From NCBI RefSeq assembly GCF_040958095.1, contig NC_091176.1:44278716-44342715 (forward strand): a DNA stretch of 64,000 nt, in the 5' to 3' direction. This stretch comes from Procambarus clarkii (Eukaryota; Arthropoda; Malacostraca; Decapoda; Cambaridae). The notes below the pieces were generated by a model. It was not told the origin of the DNA. It did not search any database and was given only the letters and a program-made list of their open reading frames with translations. Positions 41,910-56,174 of the stretch are shown piece by piece (the first letter of the stretch is position 1; every line of letters starts with the position of its first letter). The position numbers were made by a program, and so were the translations under genes.

Positions 41910-44795
41910 ACGTTTCGTCTCCAAGCTTTCCGTCCAGATCCAGCAGGTGAAATAGGGACTTTAAATCGTGCCAAGAGGGCTGAATTACAAACTCTTGCAC
42001 AGGAGTATCAACTAGAAGTTCCCTACCAAGCCAACAAAAATGACATACACAACCTGTTGCTGGATCACTTCTTAGAGCAAGGTAAGATAGACTCTGAAAC
42101 TCATGAAACTTACTATATTGCAGATAAAACTGATTTGGCAACGATGAAACTCAAACTAGAGCTGGCCAAGATTGAACGTGAGCAGCAAAGGGAAGCCCTC
42201 GAGCAGCAAAGGGAAGCAGCTGCCATACGAAAGAAAGAACACGAACGAGAAATCGCCCTCAAGGAACTTGAACTCGCCCTCAAGGAACGTGAAACTGCCT
42301 TGAAGAAAGAAGAACACGAACGTGAACTCGCCCTCCAGGAACGTGAGGTTGCAATGCTCCAGGAGCGGGAACGAGTACAGCTTGAAACCAAACAACGCGA
42401 GTTGGAGATGCAACGCGAACATGACAAGCAACAAGCGACTCTGGCTCTAGAGTGTCGTCAACGAGAATTCGCGTTGGAAACTTCACACCTCGCTCAACGC
42501 CAGCAAGCTACTGCCAATCTTCCCGTCAGTTTTAATATATCACATGCAAGTAAGTTAATGCCATCCTTTGTAGAAGCAGAAGTTGACGTGTTTTTTACCA
42601 CCTTTGAAACCCTTGCTAATCAACTCAGTTGGCCTGTCGACCAATGGGCCACACTTCTCAGAGTCCATCTTACAGGTAGAGCTGCAGTCACACTCAGTAC
42701 TCTGGCGTCTGAGAATGACTACCAGACTCTGAAACAAGCAGTGTTGGACGCCTACCTTCTCTCCACCGAAAGTTATCAAAGGAAATTCCGTGACCACCTG
42801 AAGGCAAGTACCACCACCTTCCTCGAGTTTGCTAACACAAAACGGAGATATTTCATGAAATGGCTGGAAGCAGCACATGTCTCTACTTTTACAGAACTCG
42901 TCAACCTGATGCTAGTTGAAGAATTCTTGAGGCGTGTGCCGCCTCCTGTCCGTCTATATTTAGCAGATAAAGAAGAAACCGACTACCTGAAGTGTGCTAA
43001 GTCGGCTGACACTTACAGCCTCATCCACCGGCTGACACCAGAACCATCCTCCAGTAAGAAGTCGTGGTACAGTTACGAGAAAGTGAGTACCGATCAAGCT
43101 GGCTCGCAATTGTACTGCAAGTATTGTAGACTCTATGGACATACCATAGACAAGTGTGGTAAGTCTCAATACAAAGGAACCACTGACACACAGAAACCCA
43201 AACCAACTCCTCCTAAGTCCGGTAAGCCTGTGATGAATGTTGGTGTTAATGTTAATGATCTTTCTCTTTTCAGTAACCACCTGTATACTGGAACTGTCTC
43301 TGCCAACGGTTCAAATCCGGAGGGACGTTTCAAATTGAAGATCTTGAGGGACACAGCGGCTCTTCAATCGATCATCTTGAAGTCGGCTGTGCCCAACATC
43401 GCCTACACCGGACAAACTGTCTTCATCACTGACCTCACTGCTACCACTCCTTATCCTCTCGCCAGAGTCCACCTGGATTGTCCCTTCGTGAACGGAGAAG
43501 TCCAAGTCGCCGTCAGGGAAAAGCCTTTTCCCATGCATGGAGTGCAACTTCTCCTAGGCAACGACTTGGCAGAAGACCTGCAACCGACCAACCTGATCGT
43601 CATGGACAAACCCGAGGTGTGTACCTCTGTGCCAAATAACCCTATATTCGAGTATGTTCCAGCAGAGGTTCAAGAGAGTGATGAAGTTTCTCCTCCGGTT
43701 CTAGTGACGACTCGTGCACAAGACGCACGACCACAGCCAGCTGACTCTACTGCTGCCGCTGTCCCTCAAGACCCTCAGAAACTACCCCCGTATCTGACCA
43801 AGTTGGAGTTCCGTAAGTTGCAGAGGGAAGATCTTACCTTAACACCATTGTTTTTCCAGGCTGAGACTCAACCCGACAGTATTCCTGGGTTGTTCCTAGA
43901 GAACGACTTGCTCTACCGCAGATATAGACCCAGTAAACTGAAGGAGGAGGACGATTGGGCCAACATCGAACAACTTGTGATTCCTACCAGCCTGCGGCCC
44001 ACTATTCTACACCTGGCCCACGGAGCACTCTCCCACTACGGATTCAACAAGACTTACCATGGAATTCGTCAAGACTACTACTGGCCAGGTATGGTAAATA
44101 GCGTCAAACAGTACGTAAAACAGTGTCATACATGTCAGATGGCAGGCAAACCGAACATCTCCATTCCCAGAGCGCCACTGATTCCCATACAGGTGCCTGC
44201 GGAACCTTTCCACAGACTTATTATAGACTGTGTTGGTCCTTTACCTCGGACCAGTTCAGGTAACGCCTATATCTTAACCATCCTGTGTCCTACCACCAGA
44301 TTTCCCATAGCAGTTCCAGTGAAGAACATCACGGCTGCTACGGTTGTAAAGCATTTATTGAAGATCTTCACTCAATACGGATTTCCCAGGGAGATTCAGA
44401 GCGACTGTGGTACCAACTTCACCAGTGATCTCTTCAAAAGGACACTGGAGGAGTTCAACATCAAACAGGTATTGTCCAGCCCCTATCATCCTGCTTCACA
44501 GGGTTCTCTTGAGCGTAGTCATCAGACTATCAAAGCACTCCTGAAAAAGTTTTGTAGTGAAACCTCTAAGGATTGGGATAAGCAAATTGATTTGATAATG
44601 TGCATATATAGAAGTCTTCCCAATGAGTCCCTAGGAGTATCTCTTTATGAGATGCTCTACGGCCGTAAGTGCCGTACTCGCCTCAAGGCTTTCAAAGACT
44701 CTCTACGAGATGCCACCTTCAGTGAGCATCAGAATGTGCCCGTTTCTTCAAAACCTTCAACACATTCTAGAGAGAGTCCACCGTTTTGCCCATGA
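41910..44795 (+). pseudogene. gag-pol: Gag-protease-integrase of plus Gypsy
   Basis: The frame is open from 41910, where the ATG used in the other copy is ACG. In order: a SAP-like helical start; a Glu/Arg/Gln-rich coiled coil (about 42130-42480); a SCAN-like capsid block (FVEAEVDVFFTTFETLANQL to EEFLRRVPPPVRLYLADKE); the knuckle CKYCRLYGHTIDKC; and a retropepsin-like region with ILRDTAALQS and VQLLLGNDLA (DTA in place of DTG). The integrase has HLAHGALSHYGFNKTYHG with CHTCQ, IDCVGPL, QSDCGTNF and the Glu in GSLERSHQTIKALL. A frameshift near 44745 ends it. Confidence 0.88.
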
Positions 44796-45885
44796 TAATC
44801 TATTGAAAGCACAGGAGAGGATGAAGACTCATTACGACCAGACCAGCAAAGTAAGAAAATTTAAGCTGGGAGACTTCGTGCTAGCATACTTCCCTATCCC
44901 AGGTTCTCCTTTACAAAACAGGTTTTCAGGACCCTACCGCATCAAGGAGTGCCGAAACAACCATAACTACGTTCTCGAGACTCCAGATAGGCGGCGGAAG
45001 ACCCAGCTGTGCCACGTCAACCTCCTGAAGCTATATAATGGTACCCCTCCCACTGTCATGTTAAATTATTCTACCTCTACAGAACCATACATCCACAGTG
45101 AGACCTTCCCTGCTTCTCCTCCCGAAAGCACCGACAAGGAGTCCACGCTTTCTAATTCAAAAATCCATACTGATATTCCCAAACATTTTCAGAACCCTAA
45201 TAGTGCTCCTTTGCCATATTCTAATTCCACTCTCACCTCGTCCGATAAGCCCTTCATCCTCCATGTCGACACCAGTGGTACCGGCGTTGGTGGTGTCGTG
45301 ATGCAGCAACGAGGCGAGGAGAATACACCTGTCAGCGACTACTGCTACAAAGAACTACGGAACAATTGGCAAGGAGCTACTCTTCATCATCCTGAAGCTT
45401 CAGCACTTTACTCCACACCTGAAAAGTGCTCGGTCTACCATCAACACGGACCACATCACCCTACACCTCCTGCAGCTCGCCCACTTCTAAACTCAACGTC
45501 TTCTACTATGGGCTTGATAACTGCAGAAATTCAACCTGGAGACCCGCTATATCAAGGTTCTGACAACATTATAGCCGATGCCCTCTCCAGAGTTTATGAA
45601 GTAGAAGCGACTCCATCTATTACTCCACCACATAACGACGTACTTCTTCCAGAACCGCAGGCTTCGGGGGAGAGTTGTGCCGATAATCTCCTTCAAGAGA
45701 GATTGAGCCTGCTCTTCCCTCCTAAGTACGTCCCTAACAACAATACAACTAATATAGAAGATATATCCAACAAGTACAACACCAAGGTTTGCCCAGAGAG
45801 CAAACGTATTCAGCACCAGGAACACCTGCTCCACCTCCACCACTCAAACCAGCGAACTACCTGTCCGTCGCCTGCTCATAGCTGA
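44740..45885 (+). pseudogene. pol: Integrase C-terminus fused to RNase H remnant; RT missing
   Basis: After the frameshift the integrase tail continues (KLGDFVLAYFPIPGSPLQ, GPYRIKECRNNHNYVLET). At about 45240 the frame jumps from the linker (PLPYSNSTLTSSD) to the RNase H start KPFILHVDTSGTGVGG. The whole RT present in the minus copy is absent. The RNase H itself is scrambled before GSDNIIADALSRVYEVE. The last ~210 nt of the frame lie inside the 3' LTR. Confidence 0.85.
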
Positions 45886-46377
45886 TTGGCTGGTGCCAGT
45901 CGCACCTGCTTCCTCCACCCACCACACCAGCTGACGTCTGAGCCACCACGACCTACAGACCTCAGAATATCCCATGCTTTCCACAAGTTTACACGTCTCA
46001 TTGGTAGACTAAGCTCTGGCTTATGTGTACTAAGAGAGGTGGCAGCTTAAAGCCAATATTCCTGCACCCATATATTTCATTGTATATTATTCACTTGTTA
46101 TTACTCGCTTGTCTTAACGTAACTTTTCATTTTGCCAGTGATTATTCTTATTATTTTGATTGATTGATTTTATGTTACAATTTTTATGTCCATTTTATTC
46201 ATGTTTTGCTTTTCTAACGTAATTAAAATCTCATTGTTAAATTTACTTGTGTCTTGTGTGTCTTCCCATTACCTTACCACAGATGAAAGTTCCAGATTTT
46301 CTCTTTTTGTTTCTTTATGTGACGAGGCCATACCCCTAGCTTTTGAAACAGCCGAACACCAACGCGTTACCATCACA
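45676..46377 (+). repeat. 3' LTR of plus Gypsy
   Basis: It starts TGTGCCGATAATC (one change from the 5' LTR) and ends TTACCATCACA. It is preceded by the purine-rich tract CGGGGGAGAGT at 45665-45675, the probable polypurine tract. The pol frame continues to 45885 within it. Confidence 0.92.
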
Positions 46378-46399
46378 ATATATATATATATATATATAT
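46378..46399. repeat. (TA)n, right side of the Gypsy target
   Basis: A short TA run between the Gypsy 3' LTR and the first MITE. Confidence 0.9.
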
Positions 46400-46781
46400 G
46401 TCGTACCTAATAGCCAGAACGCACTTCTCAGCCTACTATTCAAGGCCCGATTTGCCTAATAAGCCAAGTTTTCATGAATTAATGTTTTTTCGTCTACCTA
46501 ACCTACCTAACCTAACCTAGCTTTTTTTGGCTACCTAACCTAACCTTACCTATAAATATAGGTTAGGTTAGGTTAGGTAGGGTTGGTTAGGTTCGGTCAT
46601 ATATCTACGTTAATTTTTACTCCAATAAAAAAAAATTGACCTCATACATAGAGAAAAGGGTTGCTTTATCATTTCATAAGAAAAAAATTATAGTAAATAT
46701 ATTAATTCAGGAAAACTTGGCTTATTAGGCAAATCGGGCCTTGAATAGTAGGCTGAGAAGTGAGTTCTGGCTACTAGGTAC

Positions 46782-46784
<3 letters not shown>
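46400..46784. mobile_element. Foldback MITE with CCTAA/TTAGG core, copy 1
   Basis: A 385-bp palindrome starting GTCGTACCTAATAGCC and ending GGCTACTAGGTACGAC. The centre is (AACCT)n facing (AGGTT)n around a TATAAATATA loop (46495-46600). It is embedded in (TA)n on both sides, so any TA-type TSD is invisible. No coding capacity. Confidence 0.9.

Positions 46785-46864
<80 letters not shown>
46785..46864. repeat. (TA)n microsatellite between MITE copies
   Basis: An 80-bp uninterrupted TA array. Confidence 0.95.
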
Positions 46865-48322
<1,458 letters not shown>

Positions 48323-48332
48323 ACATGAATAC

Positions 48333-50024
48333 ATGAACAAAATTAGCGACATCCTAAGTGACGACTCCAAATTTCAACGAATCACGAGGAACCCCGTGGA
48401 AGACCTTAAGCGGAAAGTAAACAAAACAATTACAGCAATCAACGCAAAGAAAGGTAGTGTGCATTTCAATAAACTTCAAGGCGACTATGGCTTAGGATAT
48501 GCCTACGGCAATGTTAAGACGCATAAACCAGGTAACCCACTACGCCCTATAATCAGCCAAATACCAACCCCAACTTATCACCTGGCAAAGAAACTTAATG
48601 AACTCCTAACTCCATACACTCCAAGTAAGTTTAGTCTACAATCATCAGCAGATTTCCTAGAATTGATCAAATCTACCCAGCCCGATGGAATCATCGCTTC
48701 CCTGGACGTTGAATCCCTTTTTACCAACGTCCCAGTCGACACAACCATAGGAATGATACTGGACAGAGTATACAGAGACGAGAGCACCCCCAAATTAGAC
48801 ATACCTGAGCCACACTTGAAAAGTCTTCTCGAAGCATGTACAAAGGAAGCCCCTTTCATCAGTCCACAAGGAGACATGTATTTACAAATAGACGGAGTAG
48901 CAATGGGCTCCCCCTTAGGAGTTTTATTTGGTAATTTTTATATGGGAACCATCGAAGATAGGGTCTTCAGTAGCAGACAAAAACCAACTGTATACTGCCG
49001 TTATGTAGATGACATATTCGTAATAGTAAAAGACTCAGATGAACTAACTGACCTAAAAAGACACCTAGAGAGAGAGTCAGTACTCCGATTTACACATGAA
49101 AATAGTGAAAATAACAGTCTGCCATTCTTGGATGTACTAATAACAAAAACAGGAACCTCTTTAAGCACCAACGTATATACCAAGCCCACCAACATAGGAT
49201 TATGCCTGAACGGTAGAAGTGAGTGCCCCCAAAGATACAAAGCCAGTGTTCTCAATGCTTTTATTCGTCGAGCGCTTACCCACTGCTCTGAATGGAGCAA
49301 CGTGAGTAGAGAGTTTGAAAGAGTAACTCAGGTATTGGTGAACAACGGATATAGCAACGCGGAAATAAACGCTGCTATAAGAAGACACTTGGACCGTTGG
49401 TATAATTCAGAACCTAGAACAGAAACCACAACACCCCCAATAAAATTATATTACAAATCAGCCATGCACAGTGAACATATAAAAGAGGAAAGAATAATGA
49501 AAGAAATAATCCGCAAAGGAGTAAAAAGCACTACTCCTAACCAAAACATAAACCTGATAATATTCTACAAAACCAAGAAGACTTCCGAACTCCTTATCAA
49601 AAACAGCCCGAAGCCGACGGAGAACCCTCTACAGCAGTCAAGCGTTGTATACATGTACACTTGCCCCCACGAAGGATGTAACCTTCAATGTAAGTACATA
49701 GGTATGACGTCGACCAAGCTGACGAGGCGTTTGACATGCCATCTTCAATCTGGTGCCCCTAGGAATCACATGAGACAAGCCCATGACATTACTCTAACAA
49801 GAGAAATGTTGAACAAGAATACTTGCATAATAGACAAAACCCAAGATTCAAGAAGATTACAAATTCTTGAGGCAATTCACATAAGAATAGAGCGACCTAC
49901 CATGAACACCCAAATCACGGAACTATTTACTCTACCCACCATGAGAGTAAGGACAAGACAAGAACATATCGATGCCAACACAGAAGACAATGTCCAACAT
50001 AACAGGCCAATTACACTGGATTAA
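48333..50024 (+). CDS. Penelope-like RT plus GIY-YIG endonuclease, 563 codons, 5'-truncated
   Basis: A long intact frame. RT blocks: NVKTHKPGNPLRPIISQIP, motif A IIASLDVESLFTNVP, motif B DGVAMGSPLGVLFGNFYMG, motif C VYCRYVDDIFVIV, then NNSLPFLDVLITK. C-terminal GIY-YIG-like nuclease: SVVYMYTCPHEGCNLQCKYIGMTS, RRLTCHLQSGAPRNHMRQ (Arg region) and RRLQILEAIHI (Glu). The stop at 50022-50024 matches the other arm. Canonical PLE proteins have extra N-terminal sequence, and here it is replaced by the inverted arm a few bases upstream, so the ATG at 48333 is internal to the original gene. It may encode an active fold but lacks its original promoter. Confidence 0.9.
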   Translation: MNKISDILSDDSKFQRITRNPVEDLKRKVNKTITAINAKKGSVHFNKLQGDYGLGYAYGNVKTHKPGNPLRPIISQIPTPTYHLAKKLNELLTPYTPSKFSLQSSADFLELIKSTQPDGIIASLDVESLFTNVPVDTTIGMILDRVYRDESTPKLDIPEPHLKSLLEACTKEAPFISPQGDMYLQIDGVAMGSPLGVLFGNFYMGTIEDRVFSSRQKPTVYCRYVDDIFVIVKDSDELTDLKRHLERESVLRFTHENSENNSLPFLDVLITKTGTSLSTNVYTKPTNIGLCLNGRSECPQRYKASVLNAFIRRALTHCSEWSNVSREFERVTQVLVNNGYSNAEINAAIRRHLDRWYNSEPRTETTTPPIKLYYKSAMHSEHIKEERIMKEIIRKGVKSTTPNQNINLIIFYKTKKTSELLIKNSPKPTENPLQQSSVVYMYTCPHEGCNLQCKYIGMTSTKLTRRLTCHLQSGAPRNHMRQAHDITLTREMLNKNTCIIDKTQDSRRLQILEAIHIRIERPTMNTQITELFTLPTMRVRTRQEHIDANTEDNVQHNRPITLD

Positions 50025-51228
<1,204 letters not shown>

Positions 51229-52238
51229 AACTCTCCCCCGAAGCCTGCGGTTCTGGAAGAAGTACGTCGTTATGTGGTGGAGTAATAGATGGAGTCGCTT
51301 CTACTTCATAAACTCTAGAGAGGGCATCGGCTATGATGTTGTCAGAACCCTTGATATAGCGGATCTCCAGGTTGAAATCTTGTAAATACAAAGCCCATCG
51401 TAGAAGACGCTGGTTAGTGAATTGGGCTTGTTGTAGGAAGCGGAGAGGGTTGTGGTCTGAGAAGATGGTGGTAGACCTGGCGCCTTGTAGGTACGGAGCG
51501 AAGTGTTGGAGATTCAGGACGATGGATAGTAGCTCCTTTTCAATAGTGCTGTAGTTCCTCTGGTGTGGTTTCAATTTGTAGCTGTAGTAGCTGACAGGTA
51601 GAACCTCCTCGCCTCGTTGCTGCATCAGGACACCACCAATGCCGGTACCACTGGCGTCGACATGAAGGACGAAAGGCTTGGTGATATCTGGCGAGGCGAG
51701 AATCGGATTAGAACAGAGGAGGAATTTGAGTTGTTGGAAAGCAACGGTTTGCTGCATGGTCCACTTATACCGTTGCTTGGGACTGGTTAATAGAATTAGA
51801 GGTGTGGCGACTGTACTGAAATTTCTCACAAACCTACGGTAGTAGGAGGCAAGACCAAGGAAGCGCAGGAGCTGCTTCCTGGTGGTAGGCTGTGGATAAT
51901 GTTGGATGGCTTGAGTGTGTGAGTTTAACGGAGCTAGGCTGCCACTCCCAATAACATGACCCAGATAACGCACTTTACCTTTCGCGAAGGTGGACTTGCC
52001 CAGGTTGATGGTGAGGCCGGCTGTCAGGAGCTTGGAGAACAGACGTCGCAGCTGGAGCAGATGTTCACTCCAGGTGTTGGATGCTACGACGATATCATCC
52101 AGGTAGGCGTATGTGTTATCCAAGCCCTGGATGACACGGTTGACAGCTCTCTGAAAGGTGGCCGGGGCATTACATAGTCCGAAAGGAAGGCGTTCATATC
52201 TGAAAAGCCCAAAAGGAGTGATAAAGGCAGATATCTCT

Positions 52239-54036
52239 TTAGCTCGCTCCGTTAGACACACTTGATAGTACCCCCTTCAGCAAGTCCACTTGGGACAAAT
52301 ACCGGGCATTGCCAATGGCGTCTATAATGTCATCTATCCTTGGCAAGGGGTATGCATCCTTGACAGTTACGTTATTTAGTTTACGATAGTCAGTACATAA
52401 CCGCACCTTACCTTGGGGTTTGGGCACCAAGATACAGGGTGAGGCCCAGGGGGACTCACAAGGTGTAGCCAGTCCATGATCCAAGAGGTACTGCACCTCA
52501 GCACGCATGACTTCCTTCTTGCTAGGGCTGATTCGGTAGAAGGGTTGACGAATCGGCCGGGTGTCGGGGAGCAGTTGGATGTCGTGCTGGGTAACATTAC
52601 ACTCTTGGGGGTCATCTCGGAACAACTCCTGATGTTCTCTGAAGATCTTGACAAGAGGTGCACTATTATTGTCCTGAAAGTAGTTGGGAAGATCATTAAG
52701 GATTTCGGAATTAGAAAGCGCTGACTCCTTGTCAGTGCATTCGGGAGGAGAAGCTGGGAAGGTCTCACTGTGGATGTAGGGTTCTGTGAAGGTGGAATAG
52801 TTTATCATGACAGTGGGAGGAGTACCATTATATTGCTTCAGGAGGTTGACGTGGCACAGCTGGGTCTTCCGCCGCCTATCTGGAGTCTCGAGAACGTAGT
52901 TATGGTTGTTTCGGCACTCCTTGATGCGGTAGGGTCCTGAAAACCTGTTTTGTAAAGGAGAACCTGGGATAGGGAAGTATGCTAGCACGAAGTCTCCCAG
53001 CTTAAATTTTCTTACTTTGCTGGTCTGGTCGTAATGAGTTTTCATCCTCTCCTGTGCTTTCAATAGATTATCATGGGCAAAACAGTGGACTCTCTCTAGA
53101 ATGTGTTGAAGGTTTTGAAGAAACTGGGGCACATTCTGATGCTCACTGAAGGTGGCATCTCGTAGAGAGTCTTTGAAAGCCTTGAGGGGAGTATGGCACT
53201 TACGGCCGTAGAGCATCTCATAAGGAGATACTCCTAGGGACTCATTGGGAAGACTTCTATATATGCACATTATCAAATCAATTTGCTTATCCCAATCCTT
53301 AGAGGTTTCACTACAAAACTTTTTCAGGAGTGCTTTGATAGTCTGATGACTACGCTCAAGAAAACCCTGTGAAGCAGGATGATAGGGGCTGGACAATACC
53401 TGTTTGATGTTGAACTCCTCCAGTGTCCTTTTGAAGAGATCACTGGTGAAGTTGGTACCACAGTCGCTCTGAATCTCCCTGGGAAATCCATATTGAGTGA
53501 AGATCTTCAATAAATGCTTTACAACCGTAGCAGCCGTGATGTTCTTCACTGGAACTGCTATGTGAAATCTGGTGGTAGGACACAGGATGGTTAAGATATA
53601 GGCGTTACCTGAACTGGTCCGAGGTAAAGGACCAACACAGTCTACAATAAGTCTGTGGAAAGGTTCTGCAGGCACCTGTATGGGAATCAGTGGCGCTCTG
53701 GGAATGGAGATGTTCGGTTTGCCTGCCATCTGACATGTATGACACTGTTTTACGTACTGTTTGACGCTATTTACCATACCTGGCCAGTAGTAGTCTTGAC
53801 GAATTCCATGGTAAGTCTTGTTGAATCCGTAGTGGGGGAGTGCTCCGTGGGCCAGGTGTAGAATAGTGGGCCGCAGGCTGGTAGGAATCACAAGTTGTTC
53901 GATGTTGGCCCAATCGTCCTCCTACTTCAGTTTACTGGGTCTATATCTGCGGTAGAGCAAGTCGTTCTCTAGGAAGAACCCAAGAATACTGTCGGGTTGA
54001 GTCTCAGCCTGGAAAAACAATGGTGTTAAGGTAAGA
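52239..54036 (-). pseudogene. pol: Integrase and RT N-half of minus Gypsy
   Basis: From 54036 downwards, after the TAA, one frame runs through TAG at 53922-53924. Integrase: HLAHGALPHYGFNKTYHG and CHTCQ (zinc), VDCVGPLPRTSSG, QSDCGTNFTSD, GFLERSHQ. The tail is KLGDFVLAYFPIPGSPLQ. Then come the RT N-terminal region (DPQECNVTQHDIQLLPD, RIDDIIDAIGNARYLSQVD, that is motif A) and VPKPQGKVRLCTDYRKLNN. The frame breaks at the C-run near 52270. Confidence 0.9.
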
Positions 54037-54038
54037 TC

Positions 54039-54770
54039 TTACCTCTGCAACTTACGGAACTCCAACTTGGTCAGATTCGGGGGTAGTTTCTGAGGGTCTT
54101 GAGGGACAGCGGTAGCAGAAGAGTCAGCTGGCTGTGGACGTGCGGCTTGTGCACGGGTGGTCACTAGAACTGGAGGAGAAACTTCATGACTCTCTTGAAC
54201 CTTTGCTGGAACATACTCAAGTATAGGGTTATTTGGCACAGAGGTACACACCTGGGGTTTGTCCATGACGATCAGGTTGGTCGGTTGCAGGTCTTCTGCC
54301 AAGTCGTTGCCTAGGAGAAGTTGCACTCCAGGCATGGGAAAAGGCTTTTCCCTGACGGCGACTTGGACTTCTCCGTTCACGAAGGGACAATCCAGGTGGA
54401 CTCTGGCGAGAGGATAAGGAGTGGTAGCAGTGAGGTCAGTGATGAAGACAGTTTCTCCGGTGTAGGCGATGTTGGGCACAGCCAACTTCAAGATGATCGA
54501 TTGAAGAGCCGCTGTGTCCCTCAAGATCTTCAATTTGAAACGTCCCTCCGGATTTGAACCGTTGGCAGAGACAGTTCCAGTATACAGGTGGTTACTGAAA
54601 AGAGAAAGATCATTAACATTAACACCAACATTCATCACAGGCTTACCGGACTTAGGAGGAGTTGGTTTGGGTTTCTGTGTGTCAGTGGTTCCTTTGTATT
54701 GAGACTTACCACACTTATCTATGGTATGTCCATAGAGTCTACAATACTTGCAGTACAATTGCGAGCTCAC
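54039..54770 (-). pseudogene. pro: Nucleocapsid knuckle and protease of minus Gypsy
   Basis: CKYCRLYGHTIDKC (CCHC) is followed by a retropepsin-like region: FKLKILRDTAALQSIILK with DTA as in the plus copy, and GVQLLLGNDLAEDLQPTNL. DTA in both copies means the Gly of the usual DTG was lost in their common ancestor or is a family trait. The region ends at TAA 54039-54041, where the plus copy has GAA. Confidence 0.88.
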
Positions 54771-55917
54771 TTGATCGGTACCACGACTTCTTACTGGAGG
54801 ATGGTTCGGGTGTCAGCCGGTGGATGAGGCTGTAAGTGTCAGCCGACTTAGCACACTTCAGGTAGTCGGTTTCTTCTTTATCTGCTAAATATAGACGGAC
54901 AGGAGGCGGCACACGCCTCAAGAATTCTTCAACTAGCATCAGGTTGACGAGTTCTGTAAAAGTAGAGACATGTGCTGCTTCCAGCCATTTCATGAAATAT
55001 CTCCGTTTTGTGTTAGCAAACTCGAGGAAGGTGGTGGTACTTGCCTGCAGGTGGTCACGGAATTTCCTTCGATAACTTTCTGTGGAGAGGAGGTAGGCTT
55101 CCAACACTGCTTGTTTCAGAGTCTGGTAGTCATTCTCAGACGCCAAAGTACTGAGTGTGACTGCAGCTCTACCTGTAAGATGGACTCCGAGAAGTGTGGC
55201 CCATTGGTCGACAGGCCAACTGAGTTGATTAGCAAGGGTTTCAAAGGTGGTAAAAAACACGTCAACTTCTGCTTCTACAAAGGATGGCATTAACTTACTT
55301 GCATGTGATATATTAAAACTGACGGGAAGATTGGCAGTAACTTGCTGGCGTTGAGCGAGGTGTGAAGTTTCCAACGCGAATTCTCGTTGACGACACTCTA
55401 GAGCCAGAGTCGCTTGTTGCTTGTCATGTTCGCGTTGCATCTCCAACTCGCGTTGTTTGGTTTCAAGCTGTACTCGTTCCCGCTCCTGGAGCATTGCAAC
55501 CTCACGTTCCTGGAGGGCGAGTTCACGTTCCTTGAGGGCGATTTCTCGTTCTTGTTCTTCCTTCCTCAAGGCAGTTTCACGTTCTTTTTCTTCCCTTCTT
55601 AAGGCAGCCGCTTCTCTTTGCTGCTCGAGGGCTTCCCTTTGCTGCTCACGTTCAATCTTGGCCAGCTCTAGTTTGAGTTTCATCGTTGCCAAATCAGTTT
55701 TATCTGCAATATAGTAAGTTTCGTGAGTTTCAGAGTCTATCTTACCTTGCTCTAAGAAATGATCCAGCAACAGGTTGTGTATTTCACTCTTGTTGGCTTG
55801 GTAGGGAACTGTTAGTTGATACTCATGTGCAAGAGTTTGTAATTCAGCCCTCTTGGCACGACTTAAAGTCCCTATTGCACCTGCTGGATCTGCACGGAAA
55901 GCTTGGAGACGAAACAT
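54739..55917 (-). pseudogene. gag: Gag of minus Gypsy: SAP-like start, coiled coil, SCAN-like capsid
   Basis: ATG 55915-55917 (MFRLQAFRADPAGAIG). SRAKRAELQTLAHEYQL to IHNLLLDHF resembles a SAP helix pair. A charged E/R/Q coiled coil (residues about 75-160) follows. Residues about 190-340 match the SCAN-like capsid fold pattern: FFTTFETLANQLSWPVDQWA, LKQAVLEAYLLSTESY, TFLEFANTKRRYFMKWLEA, ELVNLMLVEEFLRRVP. The SCAN domain is known to derive from Gags of Gmr1-like Gypsy elements. A small deletion/frameshift near 54765 separates the knuckle. Confidence 0.9.
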
Positions 55918-56174
55918 GATGAAATTAGCAAATAAATGTACAACGAATATACCGTTGTGATATAGTGAATGTCAGAAACAGGACAACGTGGCAACTGGTA
56001 CCTATCCTGTGGAATCTTTAACAATTAAAGTTAAGTACAAGATGTTAAATGATTAATTTAAATCAAGGTCGCAGGAAATCTTGTACCCGGTACTCATGTA
56101 AGAGGATAAGGGCAAGAAAATCCTACTAAACAAGTGAAACTGAGTTTCGAAAACAAATGAAACAGTTAATTGCC

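Larger units (their letters stand above)
39611..46377 (+). mobile_element. Full-length Gmr1-type Gypsy, plus copy, RT deleted
   Basis: Both LTRs are 702 bp (39611-40312 and 45676-46377) and differ at about six positions by eye, so the insertion is recent. ATAT flanks both sides, inside a (TA)n array. The interior contains leader, gag, protease, integrase and an RNase H remnant, but RT is missing. A solo LTR of the same family sits in the leader (41028-41690). The minus copy at 50555-57516 shows the complete order. Confidence 0.92.

Noticed and set aside
46495..46600. A true interstitial telomere or chromosome end
   Set aside because: The TTAGG/CCTAA runs are only a few units long, face each other, and occur at the centre of a MITE present in two copies.
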